Position numbers and translations under genes: made by a program. Positions 14,236 to 29,200 of a stretch of DNA of 64,000 nucleotides are shown piece by piece (position 1 is the stretch's first letter; every line of letters begins with the position of its first letter). The notes below the pieces were generated by a model that was given only the letters and a program-made list of their open reading frames with translations, was not told where the DNA came from and ran no database searches. The DNA is from Limanda limanda. Lineage: Eukaryota > Chordata > Actinopteri > Pleuronectiformes > Pleuronectidae. The stretch spans positions 7,320,311 to 7,384,310 of the forward strand of contig NC_083656.1 in NCBI RefSeq assembly GCF_963576545.1. The letters run 5' to 3'.

Positions 14236-17200
14236 ACACACACACACCAGGGAGGGCAACCACTCTGGTAGATCTTAAAACCTGGAGCTGGACTTTTTCA
14301 TAACAGGTGCCTCAAGTCAGGTGTCACATGATAATGATTTTAATCTAACTTTTTTTCAAGTTATGTGTCTATCTTATTGCAGTTTTATGTTTCAGATCTG
14401 AAGTTATGTGGTAGAAAATGAGGAAATGTCCACTCTTCTAATTTTGACACATCGCTGGGACACGTGAGCTCACATTCAGCTTTGGGGTCTTCGGGCTCAC
14501 GGAGGGAGCAGATCCAGTCAGGTCCAGTTCAGGGTCTGTTTCATGTTTCCCAGTCTCCTGACCAGGCTCCTCCTCTGACAGGCTGAGATCCATCACAATT
14601 ATGAGGCTGAGATTCCACATTTACCCCCTCAGTCTGCCCAGATAGGCTTACACACACACACACACACACACATTCATATATAGATAAAACCATCCAAGCA
14701 AACTCCGTAAAGATTATTCAAATGTTTGCTATTATAATATTTCTCTCTTTTAAAGACCTGTTTTGTTTTGTTCTTTTCGCAAGTAACACCTCCCTGAATT
14801 CACCGCCTAAAGTCGGCGTGCTGCACTAATGGTCGGTCAAAGTCAAAGGTTTGCCCTGCACGGAGCACTGGAAGGTCAGACACAATCAGCACTGTGTGTT
14901 TTCTGCTCCAAAGTTCACAGGAGAGAGCACAGTCGCCACGGCAACAAGAATAGCAGGGGCCCTCCTCATATTAAGCCAAGTTTTTGGAGAGCGGGGAGTG
15001 GCTTTGCTGAAATGATCACATGGCAAACTCTGCATGGGAATGTGTGTGTTAGTGTGTGTGTGTGTGTGGTGGGGGTAGGTGCTCAATTGGGAAATAAAGA
15101 ATGAGAATAAGTTCATACAAGCTCACAGATGCCATCACTTGCAACAGCTTTTACTTACATAACGCCCTACAACGGGCTACGACTTGCAATTAATACTGGA
15201 TGTATTAAGACAAACAAGATAAACCCATGACGCTGGTAACTGGCGTGAGAAAACAATGTCAGCGCGGCCAGTGTAAATATTAGCAGGGCCTCAAACTTTG
15301 GCGCTTTCACACATCAGCTTTGCTTTTTACGAAAACAGCTGCAGCAACTAGGATCTGAAACTCAAATTTCTCTGCAGAAACTAACAAAATCTTCATTTTT
15401 TTAAGCATCTTTTTAAATCATCTTGACTATACACACAGGAAGTTGTGTTTGGCTATATCCCCGTCTCCCTTTGTTCAGGTCTGTAACTGTTGTACCACGT
15501 CAAATGGAGTTTATTCAGTGACATACCTCTAAGTCTATCTCTTTTAGGGTCAGATGTCAAAAGGTCACATTCCTGGTCCTGGCAAAATCTCAGAGCAACC
15601 TCTATGTACTGGTATTCTTGGTAATTAGAGCCTCCATTCAAACCACAGGAGTCATTATAGAGGTCATATACTGATACGCTTAGAATCTATTGTCACCAAG
15701 GCAAACATCTGCTTGTTTCCATGAGGACAAGGCTAAACTCTAATTAACAAGGTGAATAAATACGTTTTTATTCAAACCCTTAGATCTCCGGCTTCTGTGG
15801 AATTTCTCATTTGGTCTCATCTCTATAATGAATAATGTCCAATTACTTCAAGAGACCATCAGTTTAGCATATGTGCAGAGAGAGTGTTTGGAGGAACCAG
15901 CAGCTTTAAGTGAAGAGCCAATTCAACCAGGAGAAGCTCCACAGGCTTCAGGTTCATGGAAACCGACGACAACAGTGAGTCTATTGGGTCTCGCAGGTGC
16001 TTCAGTGAAACAAGTAAAAGAAGCCGTTTAAAATATTCTTAAGTGGTCAGATGTAAAAGCCGAGTGAAAACAGTCTATAACTTTCAGTTTGCTCTACGTG
16101 GGAAGCTTTTGTTCAACCTGTGTGCAAGAAGTGTCTTGGGAATTTTAGCAGACTGAACTTTCACGATTAGATCTGACAAGTAAAGACAAAGATCGGCCTC
16201 GGGGCCTTTTGACTTTTTCCCATGACTGAATAAAAGAATGACACAATTCTGTTCTTTGCACTGCACTCTGCACACACACGCATGGCTGTGTAAATACCCT
16301 TTCAAATTTGGGATGGAATACATTAACTGACATATAAACAAGTCAATTTAAAGGAAATACTGCATGGACAATGTTATACTGTGGCTCTGTTTAAACTGCA
16401 ACTGTCCTTACTTACCAACAAGAGTCATATTTATCATAGAGGACTTCACCTGTAGTTCATGTCTAAAAAAGGGCAAATAATACCAAAAATACATCGGGAC
16501 GGCAACTTGATAACAAGAAATGACTGAAGGAGGACTGAAGATAAACCAAAAGGAAAAGCATACAGTGACTCATGCAGACTGTTGGACTGAAGGACATTTT
16601 TGTGGCCAGCTGAGTGAGATAAGACTCCTTTAGAGCAACGTTATCAGACCATTTGACATCTCACCCCAAAGATTTTCTCTGTTAACACTTAAACCCCCAC
16701 TTCCCCACCTCCGTCCCGCTGTGCACCAATGGCAGTGACGCTGAAGGATTACAGAGAACAACACAACATGCGCAGCCTAATCAGAACTGGATGACGACGC
16801 ATTACTCACTCACAGACTCAAACACTCTGCTTAGAGCAGAAACTGGTATTAAAAATGTCAAAAGTGCAGTCAAAATCCACGTTGGTTCGTCTGCACACAA
16901 GCGTTTAGTAATTAAATGTTTCAAACACGATATATATTCTATTCCTTCATCTTCCAGTCAGTTTTATGCTGTCAAATTATAAGCAGAACAACAGCTGTAA
17001 TGGCTACATGAAACATCGATTACCAGCTGCTGTTAACCAGACGGATTTCAAGGGCCAGACCAGAGGTCTAATATTTAATGCTTGGATTACAGAGAACAAA
17101 GGCCCCTCTACATGCTTAAGGTCCACCTCAAAAGGCCTCGGCCATCCCCTCAATGTCACGGAATCACAGCGTAAGCCCAATGAGCGCTGCAACGAGATGG

Positions 17201-20200
17201 TCTAATGTTTTTAGCCCTGCAATCAAATGCTCTACTCAGGGCAAACCCCTGACCAGGCTGAAACAGTTTAACAAGATTAACGGATGACAGGACACTGCGG
17301 CTGTCAATGTGCATGTGTGTGTGTGATTTGAAAAATGGCGTCATCTCTCAGATAAGCTTCCAAGGGGCTCTTCAACAGACACACACACACACATGCACAC
17401 ACACTGAGTATCAGTCTCGTCCTGCAGTGAAGGAGTCAGGCTAGTGCTCGCCACCGCCTGGCACCAGACAGACCCCCGCCATCCACTCACCATGCTGACG
17501 CTAGGGATTAATACTTGGACTACCGAAATGGATGTGTGGTGGGGGCCAGTGTGTGTGTGTGTGTGTGTGTACGTGCGTGTTCCTAGGTGACTGGGGGAGG
17601 GGTCATGGGACACCACCTGCTTCCTATCAGACACAATGAAGTCAGCCAGAAGAGTGCACTCTCTTTCCTCAACTCCTCATGAAACACATGAAGCACGTGC
17701 ACACACACACACACACACTAACCCTAACACATGCGTATGGACATATTAAAGGATAGAATCAGAAGCTTATTTGATTGATCAGATGTTTTCTGGACTAAAT
17801 CAGTGAGGTTTTCTAACTTTATGGACTAAATCTTATTTTCGAAGTTCTTCATTTGACACCATGCATTGCACAGTTTGGCTTTTAATCAGAAATTGGTTTG
17901 AAACGTGTCCAGCAAACTAACCCCAAGTTTTGTTTTCCTGCTTCTACTGAAACTCATCCTGGACATCCGGCCCTAGATGTCATGGTTTGATAAAGTTGGG
18001 GCATTTCTTCGCTCTATATAAGGACTTGTCTCACAGCCCGAAGTTCAAATAACAAACCTTAGTTGACTGTCAGCAGTGCTTGGTTCTCACTAGAAGAGAG
18101 CCTCTTCAGTCCCCATGGATTTGGCTGCTTTACAGTGTGAGTTTTTAAGTGCATCACTGCTACAGGGGTAAGAGACCGACCTTTCAGTCAAGCAAGAAGT
18201 GAACAGACTGGTTTCAGAACCTCAGTGAAGGAAAACCTACAGACAGGGAGAACGACCGAGACAACAGCAGCCAAGATCCCACAAAACCTGTTCTGCAGGT
18301 CGTTGCGCTCACAAATACCTGACAGCTCACTTTCTTGTGAGATACTGACACTCACACACACACACACATGTTCAAGCACACACTTTCTGAGGGGGTGAAT
18401 CTGGCTAGTCAGCACTCTGAAGCCCCCAGTATTGATTTGAAAAGCACCTCTGGAGGTCACTGATGATAAGAGGTGAGACGCCAAACACTGTCGACCCCTC
18501 CTCCATGTTTTATCTACAAGGGTTTGAAATGACAGGATCACTTTCACAGTGTGTCCTCTTTTGTTTTTTTCGAGTGGTAGACAGATGAGCTTTTCATCTG
18601 ACTGCTGAATGAATCGCAGAGTGGTACTAACAATCCGACAGATAGATTTAGAAATGATCACACAGACCTCATGCAGTGCAAATACAGGAGGTGGAATACC
18701 TTCTCTCATGTGACAATATCTTTGTGTTTACCTGGCTTTTGTCTCCTGGTAGTGGCGAACTGGGACTTTTGAAGGGAGTGGGGGGCCGTCTTCCTGTAGA
18801 AGCTGTTACGATCTAGCGAGCCCACGTAAACAGGTTTGCGACCACGTTTAGACCCTATGCTCCCAGGGCTGGACTCATATCCCTTTTCCTCATCACTGTG
18901 TGAAAAAGAGTGCATCTCCCTGAGCACCAGCTTCTGGTTCTGCTGCTCTACCCATTCCTCGCAGTGGGTCTTTTTAGGGTATTCCTCATATTGCGAATCT
19001 GCAGATATTGAGCGTAAATCTCTATATCGGTATCGGGCCTTGTGTTGGGAACTTTCCCCTTCTCCTCTGGATTCGAGGCGACGTTCGTTCTCGCGGTCGT
19101 AGCGGTCCCCATCTCTCGGCTCATAGTGCTCCCTTGCTTTGTAGTTGTCCCTCCTTCTCTGGTCATAGTGCTCATGTCTGCTGTCGTCCTCTGTATCCTT
19201 GTACCTGTAATAGTGGTCCCTCTCCTTATAACCACCACGTTCATCGGGTTCAGAGTCATACTTGACCCTTCCTCTACTAGCGTCCGTTTCTTCACCTCGT
19301 CGATTATAGACATCCCGGTCTCTGCTGCGATCATATCGCTCCTCAGCACGCCGGTCATAGTAAGGGTCCGTACTTTTTCGCTCATCATAGTAGCGGTCGT
19401 CTTCTCTACGTTGATAATAATCCTTTTCTCTGTAGCGATTACTGTCTTTGCTGTCATAATATTCCCTGTCACGGTCATAATAGTGATCACTGTCCCTGTA
19501 ATTGTCTCTGCGGTCATAGGTTTCTTTTCGATCCTGGTAGTCTTCATACTCACGGTTGTAACGGTCGTGTTCTCTTTCATCATGATTTCTGTGTTTCCTG
19601 CTTTCATAAGATTGCTCCTCCTGGTCGCTGTAGCGTTCAGTGTATTTCCTGTCATAATGATCCCTGTACCTGTATTTGTCCTTGTGATCATACTCCTCCA
19701 AGTCTCTGGAACTCCTGTAGTCATAACGTTCAGAGTTACGATCATTTTCTCTGACCCAATTATCCTTTCTTATTCTTTCCTCCTCCAATTTGCCATATCC
19801 TTCTTGAGTCCTGAAGTCACTATGGTCCTTTTCTTGTGGCACTCTCCTGTTGTCCTGGTGGCCGTGATCCTCTGGACCCTGGTAAAAACAATGTTTGCCT
19901 TTCCATTCAGATACCCTCACATCGATGTGACCGTCCTGTGAGCCCGGATGGAAGTAAACATCTTGGCCTTGAGGCCCACTGTCTTTTAAAGCTGTCTTGT
20001 GCTGGTCATTGTACTGCCAGCCAGGTTGTTGGCCGACATTGTCGTGTCTAACTTGGGCCTGGTCAACCCACTGTACTGGCCATGGAGCTGGCACATGCCC
20101 TGCAGGTGGCATTGGCCCACTTACAGGCACCATCATACCTCCATGGGGTGGCGCTGGCCAGCCTGGAGCTGGAAGTGGGTCACCAGGACTTGGTACCATA

Positions 20201-23200
20201 ACTGGTCCCTGTGGATGGCCAGGATGAACTACTCCATAAGCAGGATATCCAACCTGTTGCTGTTGAAGCTGCAGTTGGTGTAGTTGCTGAATCTGTTGCA
20301 AATGGGCAATCCTCTCCCTCTCTCTGGCCCAGCCTGCATCCCCCAGATCATCCACGCTCTTCCCTCTCCGTACCGGGGCACCAGCTGCATAGTTCCAATC
20401 CGCCGCACCAAACATGACTTGGTTTCCATAAGCCAGCGGGCTCTTCATGGCTCCTGCTGTTTAAATCAGCCTGCCCGGTGCTGATACAGTTTCTTGTTCA
20501 ACGTGGCGCACTCCCTCCAAAGTCCTGCATTCCATAACAAAGTGCTGAGGGAGACTCCACCTGTCAGGCATAATGTCTCAAACTCTCCCACTTGTTTTCT
20601 CTGTCTCCTCTCCTCTGTCTCAGCAGTACTGCCCAGCCCAAGCACCTCCCAGCTCTCAGTACAACCAAATCGTAACCTCCCCACAGCCAATCTCAGCAAA
20701 TGGGAGCAGGAGAGGGGGGGTAGGGTTATTGAAGGAGGGGCCTCCTTGGGTTAATGATTCAGTGGAGTCACATGAGTGGAGGATTAGACAAATGTCTCCT
20801 CCCATTGTTTGGATTGGCCAGTGCTTCTGTTAGCAGGAAAACAGTCTGGAGATTTTTTCTTTGATGGAGGCATGGGACAAACATCACTTCACTTTGGCAC
20901 CAAATGTTTTTTTTCATGACCATGAACAATCCTCCATCCTTCCTTGTATCCTGTTGGCTTTGTTTTTGCTCTTTCCTTTTCACTACTACGACTACTACAT
21001 TCATGCTGGCTGCAGTCACATAGGGACCTCCCATAGACCATAGACCTCATTCCTGTTTGTGCATACAACCAGCTCAAACTTTCAACACTGGTCAAAAGGA
21101 CAAAAATGTTTGTGGGTACACTGAAACTGATCAAGAAACAAATTTGACTTTGCCCTTAATTGCAGGGAGGAGCAGTTTGTTGAAGGAGTGTGAAGTAAAA
21201 ACAGAAGTGAAAGAGAAAGGTCTAGGAATAGTTATTATATTTAGAGATTTACAGTGAGTAAATGAGTGTGAAGAGGTAAATATTATTGAGAGAACACAAC
21301 CCGATTAAGCCAGAGCAGCGACTGGAAAAGGAGCTGCTGCAGTGTACAATGAGCTATTGTTGAGGACTGTACCCACTCTCAGAGGAGACACGATCTTTTA
21401 GTGTGAGAAAAAACTCAGGCCTATTCATAAAGCTAAAGTATAATATATCCCTCCCCCTTAACCTTCCATGAAAGAGGCAGCTTTAAAAGGACTCGCACAC
21501 ACTCAAATGCACGTGATACAAAACAGACACACACATGTGGGATAGTTTCGAATTTCCTTCAATTAAAAGACACTTACATTTTATTAAAAGCTGATATGAA
21601 TTTGTTCCCTGGAGCCAAACGTTTTTTAATAAGTAAAAATTTGAGGGAAATCCATTTCATGGTTTAATTAAACTTGTGTTAAGTTAATCCAGCTCAGACA
21701 AAACTTATCACAAGCAAGGTAATAAAACATAAAGGGTGTTTACACCAGGCAAATTAGAACTTGTTGGTAAGTAAAACTAGAAGCTGTATTTGGGATATAT
21801 ACCACATTTTCAATAAAAAATTATATTTAACTAGCTTCTGAATATCTGAATTTGTTGTTACTGTTTAACACTGTAAAGACGCACACTTCACAATGCATAA
21901 GCCAAAACCGGTATTGAACACTGAGTTTCACAAGCTGTGGCTGAGCATAGAAATCTAAGTTTGACAGCGTTCTCTTCTTACGTAAGACTGTTTAATTATC
22001 AGTGTTCGACGTCTCAGCTTTCAGGAGCAGAACATAACCGAAACTGTGTGATTGCATATACCTATGTCAACTGGAGGAATGTAAAAAGCAACATTAGTCT
22101 CTGTTAGTTTATGTAAATGACATTGGCTTCATCGACAACATGCACATCTAGAAGAAGCGCTGCGATTTCCAGGAATAAGGTCGTACATCAAACTGCGTGC
22201 CGCCGAGCAGACTCCCAGTTCACGAGGCTGAAACCTGAAAGCTGAAAGGGATCCTGAAAACAGTGTTAAACAGATCGGGCGGTGGTGTCGTGGAAGCGGA
22301 GGGAGGCGTTTTAATAGTGGGTTTAAAGAATTACACGAGGCTGAAGGTCGAAGAGCTTAAACGAGAAAAGAGGAAACACAAAAGAGATGGAGGAGAGAAA
22401 CCTGCTCCGGTGTGTGAGAAAACCCTTCAGAGGTGTTAACAGCCACCACCATGCAGGTTTCAAACTTAAACTGAGGCGTCATCATGTTATATGACCCTGT
22501 TGATGTCAGCCTTGATATGATGTTCTTGTGTGCATATGTAACAACTATACACACACACAAAACAGGTCTCCATGCATAACAACCCATGCCGGCTATAATC
22601 AAGCATAAAGCAAATAATTCAAACCATTAAGATCCAATTCATCCTCTACATATTAAGATATTACAGAAGATATCGCGAACACCATAAAGAAAAACCTTTG
22701 AACGAGTCAGACTGAGTGTGAACAGTATGAGATTGCTTCTTGGCATCTGCACAGTGAAGTCCAGTCAATGCGAGCCCAGTGTTGAAGGTACTCCCTGCCT
22801 TGTAACAATAAGCTGCCATTGTCTCTCAAACATCGCACTCAGGAGTACGCCCTGCATATTCACGGAAAAAACATTCCCTCCTAGGTGAGCGAGCGTGTGT
22901 GTGTGTGCATGGACGTTGTTTTGCAATAAAGCTCCTGAGACTAAAGCTGATAAGTGCACGTCTTTGTGTGAGATCTGTGTTAAAGGGAAAATAAATGGAC
23001 ATGTAGTATCATCCTGATGGATCCTGTTAAGCTTTTGTGTCCGACTAATGTGTTGATAATTACCATTTCAAACCTATTGTAATAGGTGCATTCTTGGCTT
23101 TTTACCTTCCTTCCTTCCTTTCTTTCTTCCTTCCTTCCATTTTAGTCATTTCCACATCTAACAGTGTGGCAAATACCATAAGAAAAACCTAAAGACAAAA

Positions 23201-26200
23201 TACTGGAATTTATTCCTGTGAAAGGAGGGTGTGAGAATTCCTCGACTGTGATGAATGAATGGAAACTATGTTTTTCTCTTGTGACCCTTTGAGGCACCTG
23301 TAGCCAATGTAACCTGTTCTTGTCCTCAGGCTGAATTCTTTCAGTGACAGACATGGAGATCAGGGATCCGCCCACTGACCAGCGTCAGAGAGTGAAGGAT
23401 AAAATCAAATCTAACAGGATATGAGTCATTTGAATGCAATGATAGTAATCAGATTAACTTAGAGGGATGATCAAAGAGTAAGGAAAACAATAGTCTAATA
23501 ATCTAAAATTACAATGAGAAAAACATCTGTAATTTAAATAAAACATCCAATTACTTTTTCCTCAAGAGGCGTCACACTCGTGTAGAAGCAGAAACATTAA
23601 CATCACAAAGCAGCCTGGTTGTTTCTGTGAGTGGCTGTGATTAGACTGAAAGCTCCCACATGAAAGAGGACATTAGTATGTGTGGGTGGGTGCGTTCGAC
23701 AGAGCAACAGTGAGCTCTGCTGTCAGCATCTAAAATTAATAAATAAAGTAGGTGTGTGTGATATGAATAAAGAAACCATTTCAGGAACGGTTCAAGGCTG
23801 AAATAACCCTACACGAGTGTCCTTTTTTTTATGCAACCAGCGAATTCAATACAAAAAGAATCTGGCCTATGCTGGTGTTGATGTTTCCGCAGAAGAATTT
23901 ATATGTTATACCCTGCCTCCTGCGTGCTCTACCCAGACGCCAGTCCACCTCTGAACGCTGCAGAGATCTTCCTGTTGTTGTGAACATGTCTGACCTGCAG
24001 AAGCTCCTGCTCCTTTCTTCATATGTAAAAGACAAAGTCTGGAGAATGTTCACACTTAGTTGTCCTGACACTTTTCTAGAGTTCACGTCTGCTTGAATTG
24101 GTGCAAGTTAACCTAATATTACCCCAAAATAATTATTCTAATTGATTTGACACATCAGACCATCATACACAGTGTCATTAACGTGATAAACAGTGGGAAC
24201 AGATCTGATAATTAAATATAATCATATCACCCAAGCCAGAAATCAGAGGTGTTCAGGGAAAATTCAATAATCATAAAAGTCATAAAAAAGGATAAATATT
24301 TTACAAGTTCATGTATCCACCTAGCTTCTCTAATGAGGAAGTTAAAACTATATGTTGGTTATCAATGCCCTTGAGCAAGGCACTGAGATGCAGCTGAAGC
24401 AATGATCAAAAAGAACAAGTATTCTCAGTCAAACAGCACAACGTGTTATAAATGACCTGACAAACACCATCTTGAGTTGGAGCCTACCTGTCGCTCTGCT
24501 GGACGTGGCCACCCGAGCCAGTCCAAACAGTGTGGAGAGGTGGACCACGGGCCAAGCGACGGCTTGCCACAACCACACTGTGGGTCTCGCTCTACAGTGG
24601 GACATAATCTGTCTGTCACCACTGCAGCAAAAAACCCACAACCCACCCACAGTATCTCCAGTCTCCTAACTGCTTTTGGAAAAGAACAGATGATGGAGTA
24701 AGGTGCAAAAAGACGGAGGTCTGAGGAAAGAGAAGGAGGGAGGACATTTGGATAGAGATAGACGAATAGAGAGAGTGGAAAAAAGAGACAGAGGCCCGTG
24801 TGCATTGCTCGACCTCTCGCTATGTGGAGGAATGCACTTCGTACCTATGTGAGAAAGTGTTGGGCTGCCTAGGATGCAGGAGATGGCAAAAACAAATCCG
24901 AGCTAATTAGCTTTGGCTGATTGTGAAGTTTTAAATATGCTTTTGTGTGTTAGGAACATTTTATTAAGTTTGTAATTATTGGATTAGTCAAATATATTGA
25001 TCACAAGGAGAGAGATTGATGAAAGAATCTCTGAAGCACAACTGCAACTGAATCTTCACGTTGTTCAACAGCAACCGACTGATTCTGCAACTAACTATTT
25101 CTATGTTGAAGAGAAAATAGGCAAATTCCTCAGTGCACACACACATATGCCTCCTTATTATAACCCTGGACCCAAATACACAGTCCTCCTTCCGCTGTGG
25201 ACGGTAAATAAGGACGTCTTTTCTCCGTCGTTCACAGTGGATGCTAAATAAACAGTTTGTGCGTTTGTGTGACAGAGGAATCAAAGCAAGTCAAAGAGGA
25301 AGTCTGGTAAGCACGAGGTCTCATTTTTAGATTCCTGCCATATTATATTTTGTCTTGTGAACGAACCTGCAGGCAACAGAAGCTCAGACGTAAACGATGA
25401 CATCAACTGAAACAAATTCAACTTGTGTTCCACATGTGTGTTTAATGTTTAGCATTGTTAAACTCTACATTTGATCCATTTTGTGATTCAAATGTCGCCT
25501 GAGTATCGTACACAAAGGGTTAAGCAGCCTGAAAGTTACCTCAATGGGGCACCTTGCTTGAGTATTATCCCCTTCTCTCTCCTTTAATTTCCTGTCATCT
25601 TATGACCGTGCACTTTCTAATAAAGGCATGACATTTCCCAGAAACATGTCTTACACTCTCAGTCCGAGCTCCAGCACTCTTACCTTGTAGCTGCAGCTGC
25701 TCCAGGGCCAGCGTCTCCAGCGTGTAGTTGCAGAACTCCAGATTCTCCAAGGCTTGCATGCGAGCCGTCTCGTCCTCCTCCTCCTCCAACATGGTCCGGA
25801 GTTCCTCTGCCGTGTGCGCGTACGCGTCCATGTCGTGTTCCACCTCTTGTAGCCGTAGCAGCAGCTGGTATCGCTCCTCCTCTTCCGTCTGTATCTGACT
25901 CTCCAGCTCCATCTCTCTCTCCAGCTCCTTCTCGGCTTCCAGCTGGCTCTGGATTTCACGTTCTTGGGCGGCTGCGAGGTCTCCGAACTCAGCCTGTCCC
26001 TCCGTTATTTGATCGAGAAGCGTTACAGGCTGTTCGTCGGGGCTGTAGAAGATGGGGCTGTTTGCTGGAGGAGCAGTATTTTGTCTCGGGCAACGTGGGG
26101 GTGGACGTGGAGCAGGGCGGGCTGGTTTGTATGGTGCTCGGGCTGCGGGACGAAGGACTCTCGGACGAGGAGGAGGAGGGCGGAGGGTCCTGCGTCTCTC

Positions 26201-29200
26201 CAGCACGGAAGAAGCTTTAGACTGCAAGAGGTCGGACAAGGGGGAATGTGAGGATCCACGGATAATGTCCCTTTCATTGCTATACTCCAGTATAGAAAAG
26301 TGTCTTGAGATGTGGGACTGTTGGTTCAGGTCACCTGCAGATGAGGCACCAGAACTCATGTAGGAATCACTTAATGAAGACGTCAAGCTTTTCTCAAATT
26401 CAAAAAGCTGCTGGGAGAGCTTGGCCTCCAGATTAGTGGCTGAGGTCGCCAGGGCATCCAAGGTGATGGATGTCGGCATTAACCCGTTGGAGCCACGCAC
26501 GGTCTGCTGGGAATGTGTCCGTGCCTCGGCACTGCTCATCATCATATCAGCATCACTGACGCTGCCATGGCGAGTTAACTTCTTCTGTCTGTGGCCTTCA
26601 ACAAGGTTAATCAAAGTTTGGCCGAGTGTGGCACTTCTGTTACTGGCGCTGCCGACATCCGCTGGTGGCCTCTGGTAGAATCTGCTGTCTTTAGACCAAC
26701 CGTGCTGAGTGCTAGGCAGAGTGAGACTATGTGAGCGTTTGGGCTGTGACAGTCGATTGTTACCATTAGTATAGCTGGAGCGATTTGTGCCTTGGTGCCG
26801 GCGGCTGCGTGCGGGCAGGCTCAGCCGAGGTGGGAGTCTGGGCCTTGCTGGAGGACTGGATTTGGGTCTCTCTGGCCCTCTTTGCAACAGAGCGACAGGT
26901 CTACGTGTCTCAGAGTCAGGTCTGCCTCCCCCTTCTCTCTGCACTCTTCTGTGAGTTTGAGCCCCAGCACTTTTGTTTTCATTTTGCCACCTCTGCTGCT
27001 CGGTTTTCTCGAAGTAATCCAGGTCCCACACGGTATGATCCTCGTACGTCCTCCATTCAGGATCATTCTCCGACCCATTGGGACACAAATGATCGGAGCT
27101 GTATTCAGACGTACAGCAGCTCTCCTTGTCTTCTTCTGGTTCAACTATGTTGGTTTCCTCCACAGTTTTCTCTCCGTCTTCCTCTAGTTTGATGAAACGA
27201 TGAGGAAAAATACCACGTTGCCCTCTCAGCTCCCCCTCCAGCCAACCGTCTTCCAAAGTGCTTATAACACGAATGCGATCTCCCACATCAAAGTCCAACT
27301 CCCCCGGCTCCATGGCCCGGAACTCATACACTGCCACTCCGTAGATCCCCTCCTCCTCCTCCTCTTCCTCCTCTTCTTCTTCTCCTTCGACTACATCCTC
27401 CCTCTGCTCTTCTTCCTCACTCAGAAAAACCTCCCTTTCTTCCTCAGCACCCTCCTCAGCACCATCTCCTGCATCATAGGGATCCTCGTAGCTGAATTGT
27501 TGAGGGTCATCGTTCAAATACTGGCAGTCTGCAGGCTCCTGTGGAGATCGAAGGGGGCCGAGGAGCTCCACAAACCCTTCTGGGAAGATTCCCCTGCGAC
27601 CCTCCAGCTCCCCCTGGAACCATCCCGGCTCGGGCAGGCCTGTGATGATGATCAGATCGCCCTCTCGGAAGTCCAGCTCCTCTTTCAGCTGTGCGTGGAG
27701 GCTCATGAGGGCCCGGGCCTGGCCGAGGGCGTAAGGTGGGAGCTCTGAAGCCTGGGCCTGAGCTGAGCGTTCAGACAGCTGCCTGGAGCGTCCGGACAGG
27801 TTCAGGTCCTTCACGCACGACGTGGGGAAGAGACCACGGACGCCCCAGACGTTACAGCCACGTTGCCATGTTTCCCCGAGGTCCGTGGGCCCTCCTACTT
27901 CTCCAACTACCACATCACCTACAAAGACATAGGATAAAGAATGCAATTAAATATGTGTACTACTACAGGAGTCACATCCAATAAAACTTTAAGATATATC
28001 TAGGAGTTTGTGCTTCTGTGGGAGCCTGCAAGGTGAGGTTTGCATTGATCCTAAAAACTGATTTATTTCATTTTAATCTGACATTGTGTCACATTAAAAC
28101 CGCTTATGTTTCAAAGTGCCTTTATTAATGCTTTTTTTCCAACAACTTCACTCGAGTCTGTACGGCTGCTAATTTATCTGGAGAATCAGGGATTACGGGA
28201 ATTTGGTCCTGGTCAGCCAGTAAGTCACAGAGGTCACATTCCAGAGACCTGCGGCTCCACCTCCCATTGTGTCAGAGCCCAAACCTGGAACTCTGCCAGT
28301 AGTTCCATGGAAAATGATACAGGAAATGAACATTACTACTCTCACACAGACGGTACGACTCGTTCCCTTGTTTCCTATGAAGCCAGGAAACGTTGCTTAT
28401 TCATGTCCAACTGGAATGTTGTTGTTTGGAAATTTGTCCAGGTAGAAATAATAAATACAACAATAAATTAAAAGTGCACTGAAAGAATTGTTGATTTATT
28501 ATTTGACACAGTCGACCCGTTGTGAACTTATCGTGTTCCAATATATTCAGCAGTGATTCTTCTATACAAATGTGGCTTTTCACAATAGTATAACTACAGC
28601 TATGATCATCACAACTACTTCTTCATCTGATGACACCACAATACATCAATAAAAGGTTTTATCAACGTAAAGGATTGCTGCAGACATCAGTGCTGTACAG
28701 CTGAACGTTTTGTTGGATGAAAAACCAGAAGAAAAAAACAACCAATGTGAAATATGATAAAGAAACTAAACAGGCAGTCTGCTGCAGGGCAGTCTAAGAT
28801 TGGTATATGGGGACATCTAGTGGGGACATTGGGAAACTAATTACGTGAGTTTATTTTGCCCTCAATGTGTCTTTCACAAAATCATTGGAGAAGTAAAGAA
28901 TTAATCAGATTCAGATTCTGATTTGGATTCAGAATCTGAATTAATGTATTAAAAAAATAGCCTTGAGCAAACCCCTGTATTAGATTTTATTCCTGTGTCA
29001 TGCCACCAGACTTTAGAGCAGTAATGTCACAGTATTGATTCTTAGATGAAACCTTCTTTGAGTTAAAATAAAGTTCTATGATCATGTAAATAACATGCAC
29101 ATATTGTCCGTATGCTACCGTTTGCCTTGTCTCCATTAACTTTAGTTTTATCTTGTCTTTTGTCTCTTATATTGTCAAATCACTACTTGTATAGTATAAT

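Larger units (their letters stand above)
10451..18731 (-). other. dnmbp: dnmbp intron between the alternative exon and exon 5
   Basis: About 8.3 kb without a supported gene. It contains several CA/TG microsatellites (14196-14248, 14650-14672, 15048-15068, 17549-17571, 17700-17719). The short open frames here lack splice sites or recognisable domains. Confidence 0.75.
20449..25683 (-). other. dnmbp: dnmbp intron 4, upstream part, with putative alternative promoter
   Basis: The first few hundred bases above 20448 would hold the promoter of the short form. A minus-strand CCAAT lies near 20813, but no TATA box was seen. The rest has a TTCC-rich tract at 23105-23136 and a dispersed repeat near 23918-24080. 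No other gene is seen. Confidence 0.6.

Noticed and set aside
18188..18709. A 173-codon minus-strand open frame just after the alternative dnmbp exon
   Set aside because: No recognisable domain, no acceptor or donor in phase with dnmbp, and it begins in what should be intron.
19042..19941. A 299-codon plus-strand open frame, strongly hydrophobic
   Set aside because: It lies antisense to the Arg/Asp/Tyr-rich part of the alternative dnmbp exon. The reverse complement of GAC, TAT and CGG-type codons yields Val, Ile and similar residues, so a long hydrophobic frame is an expected shadow.
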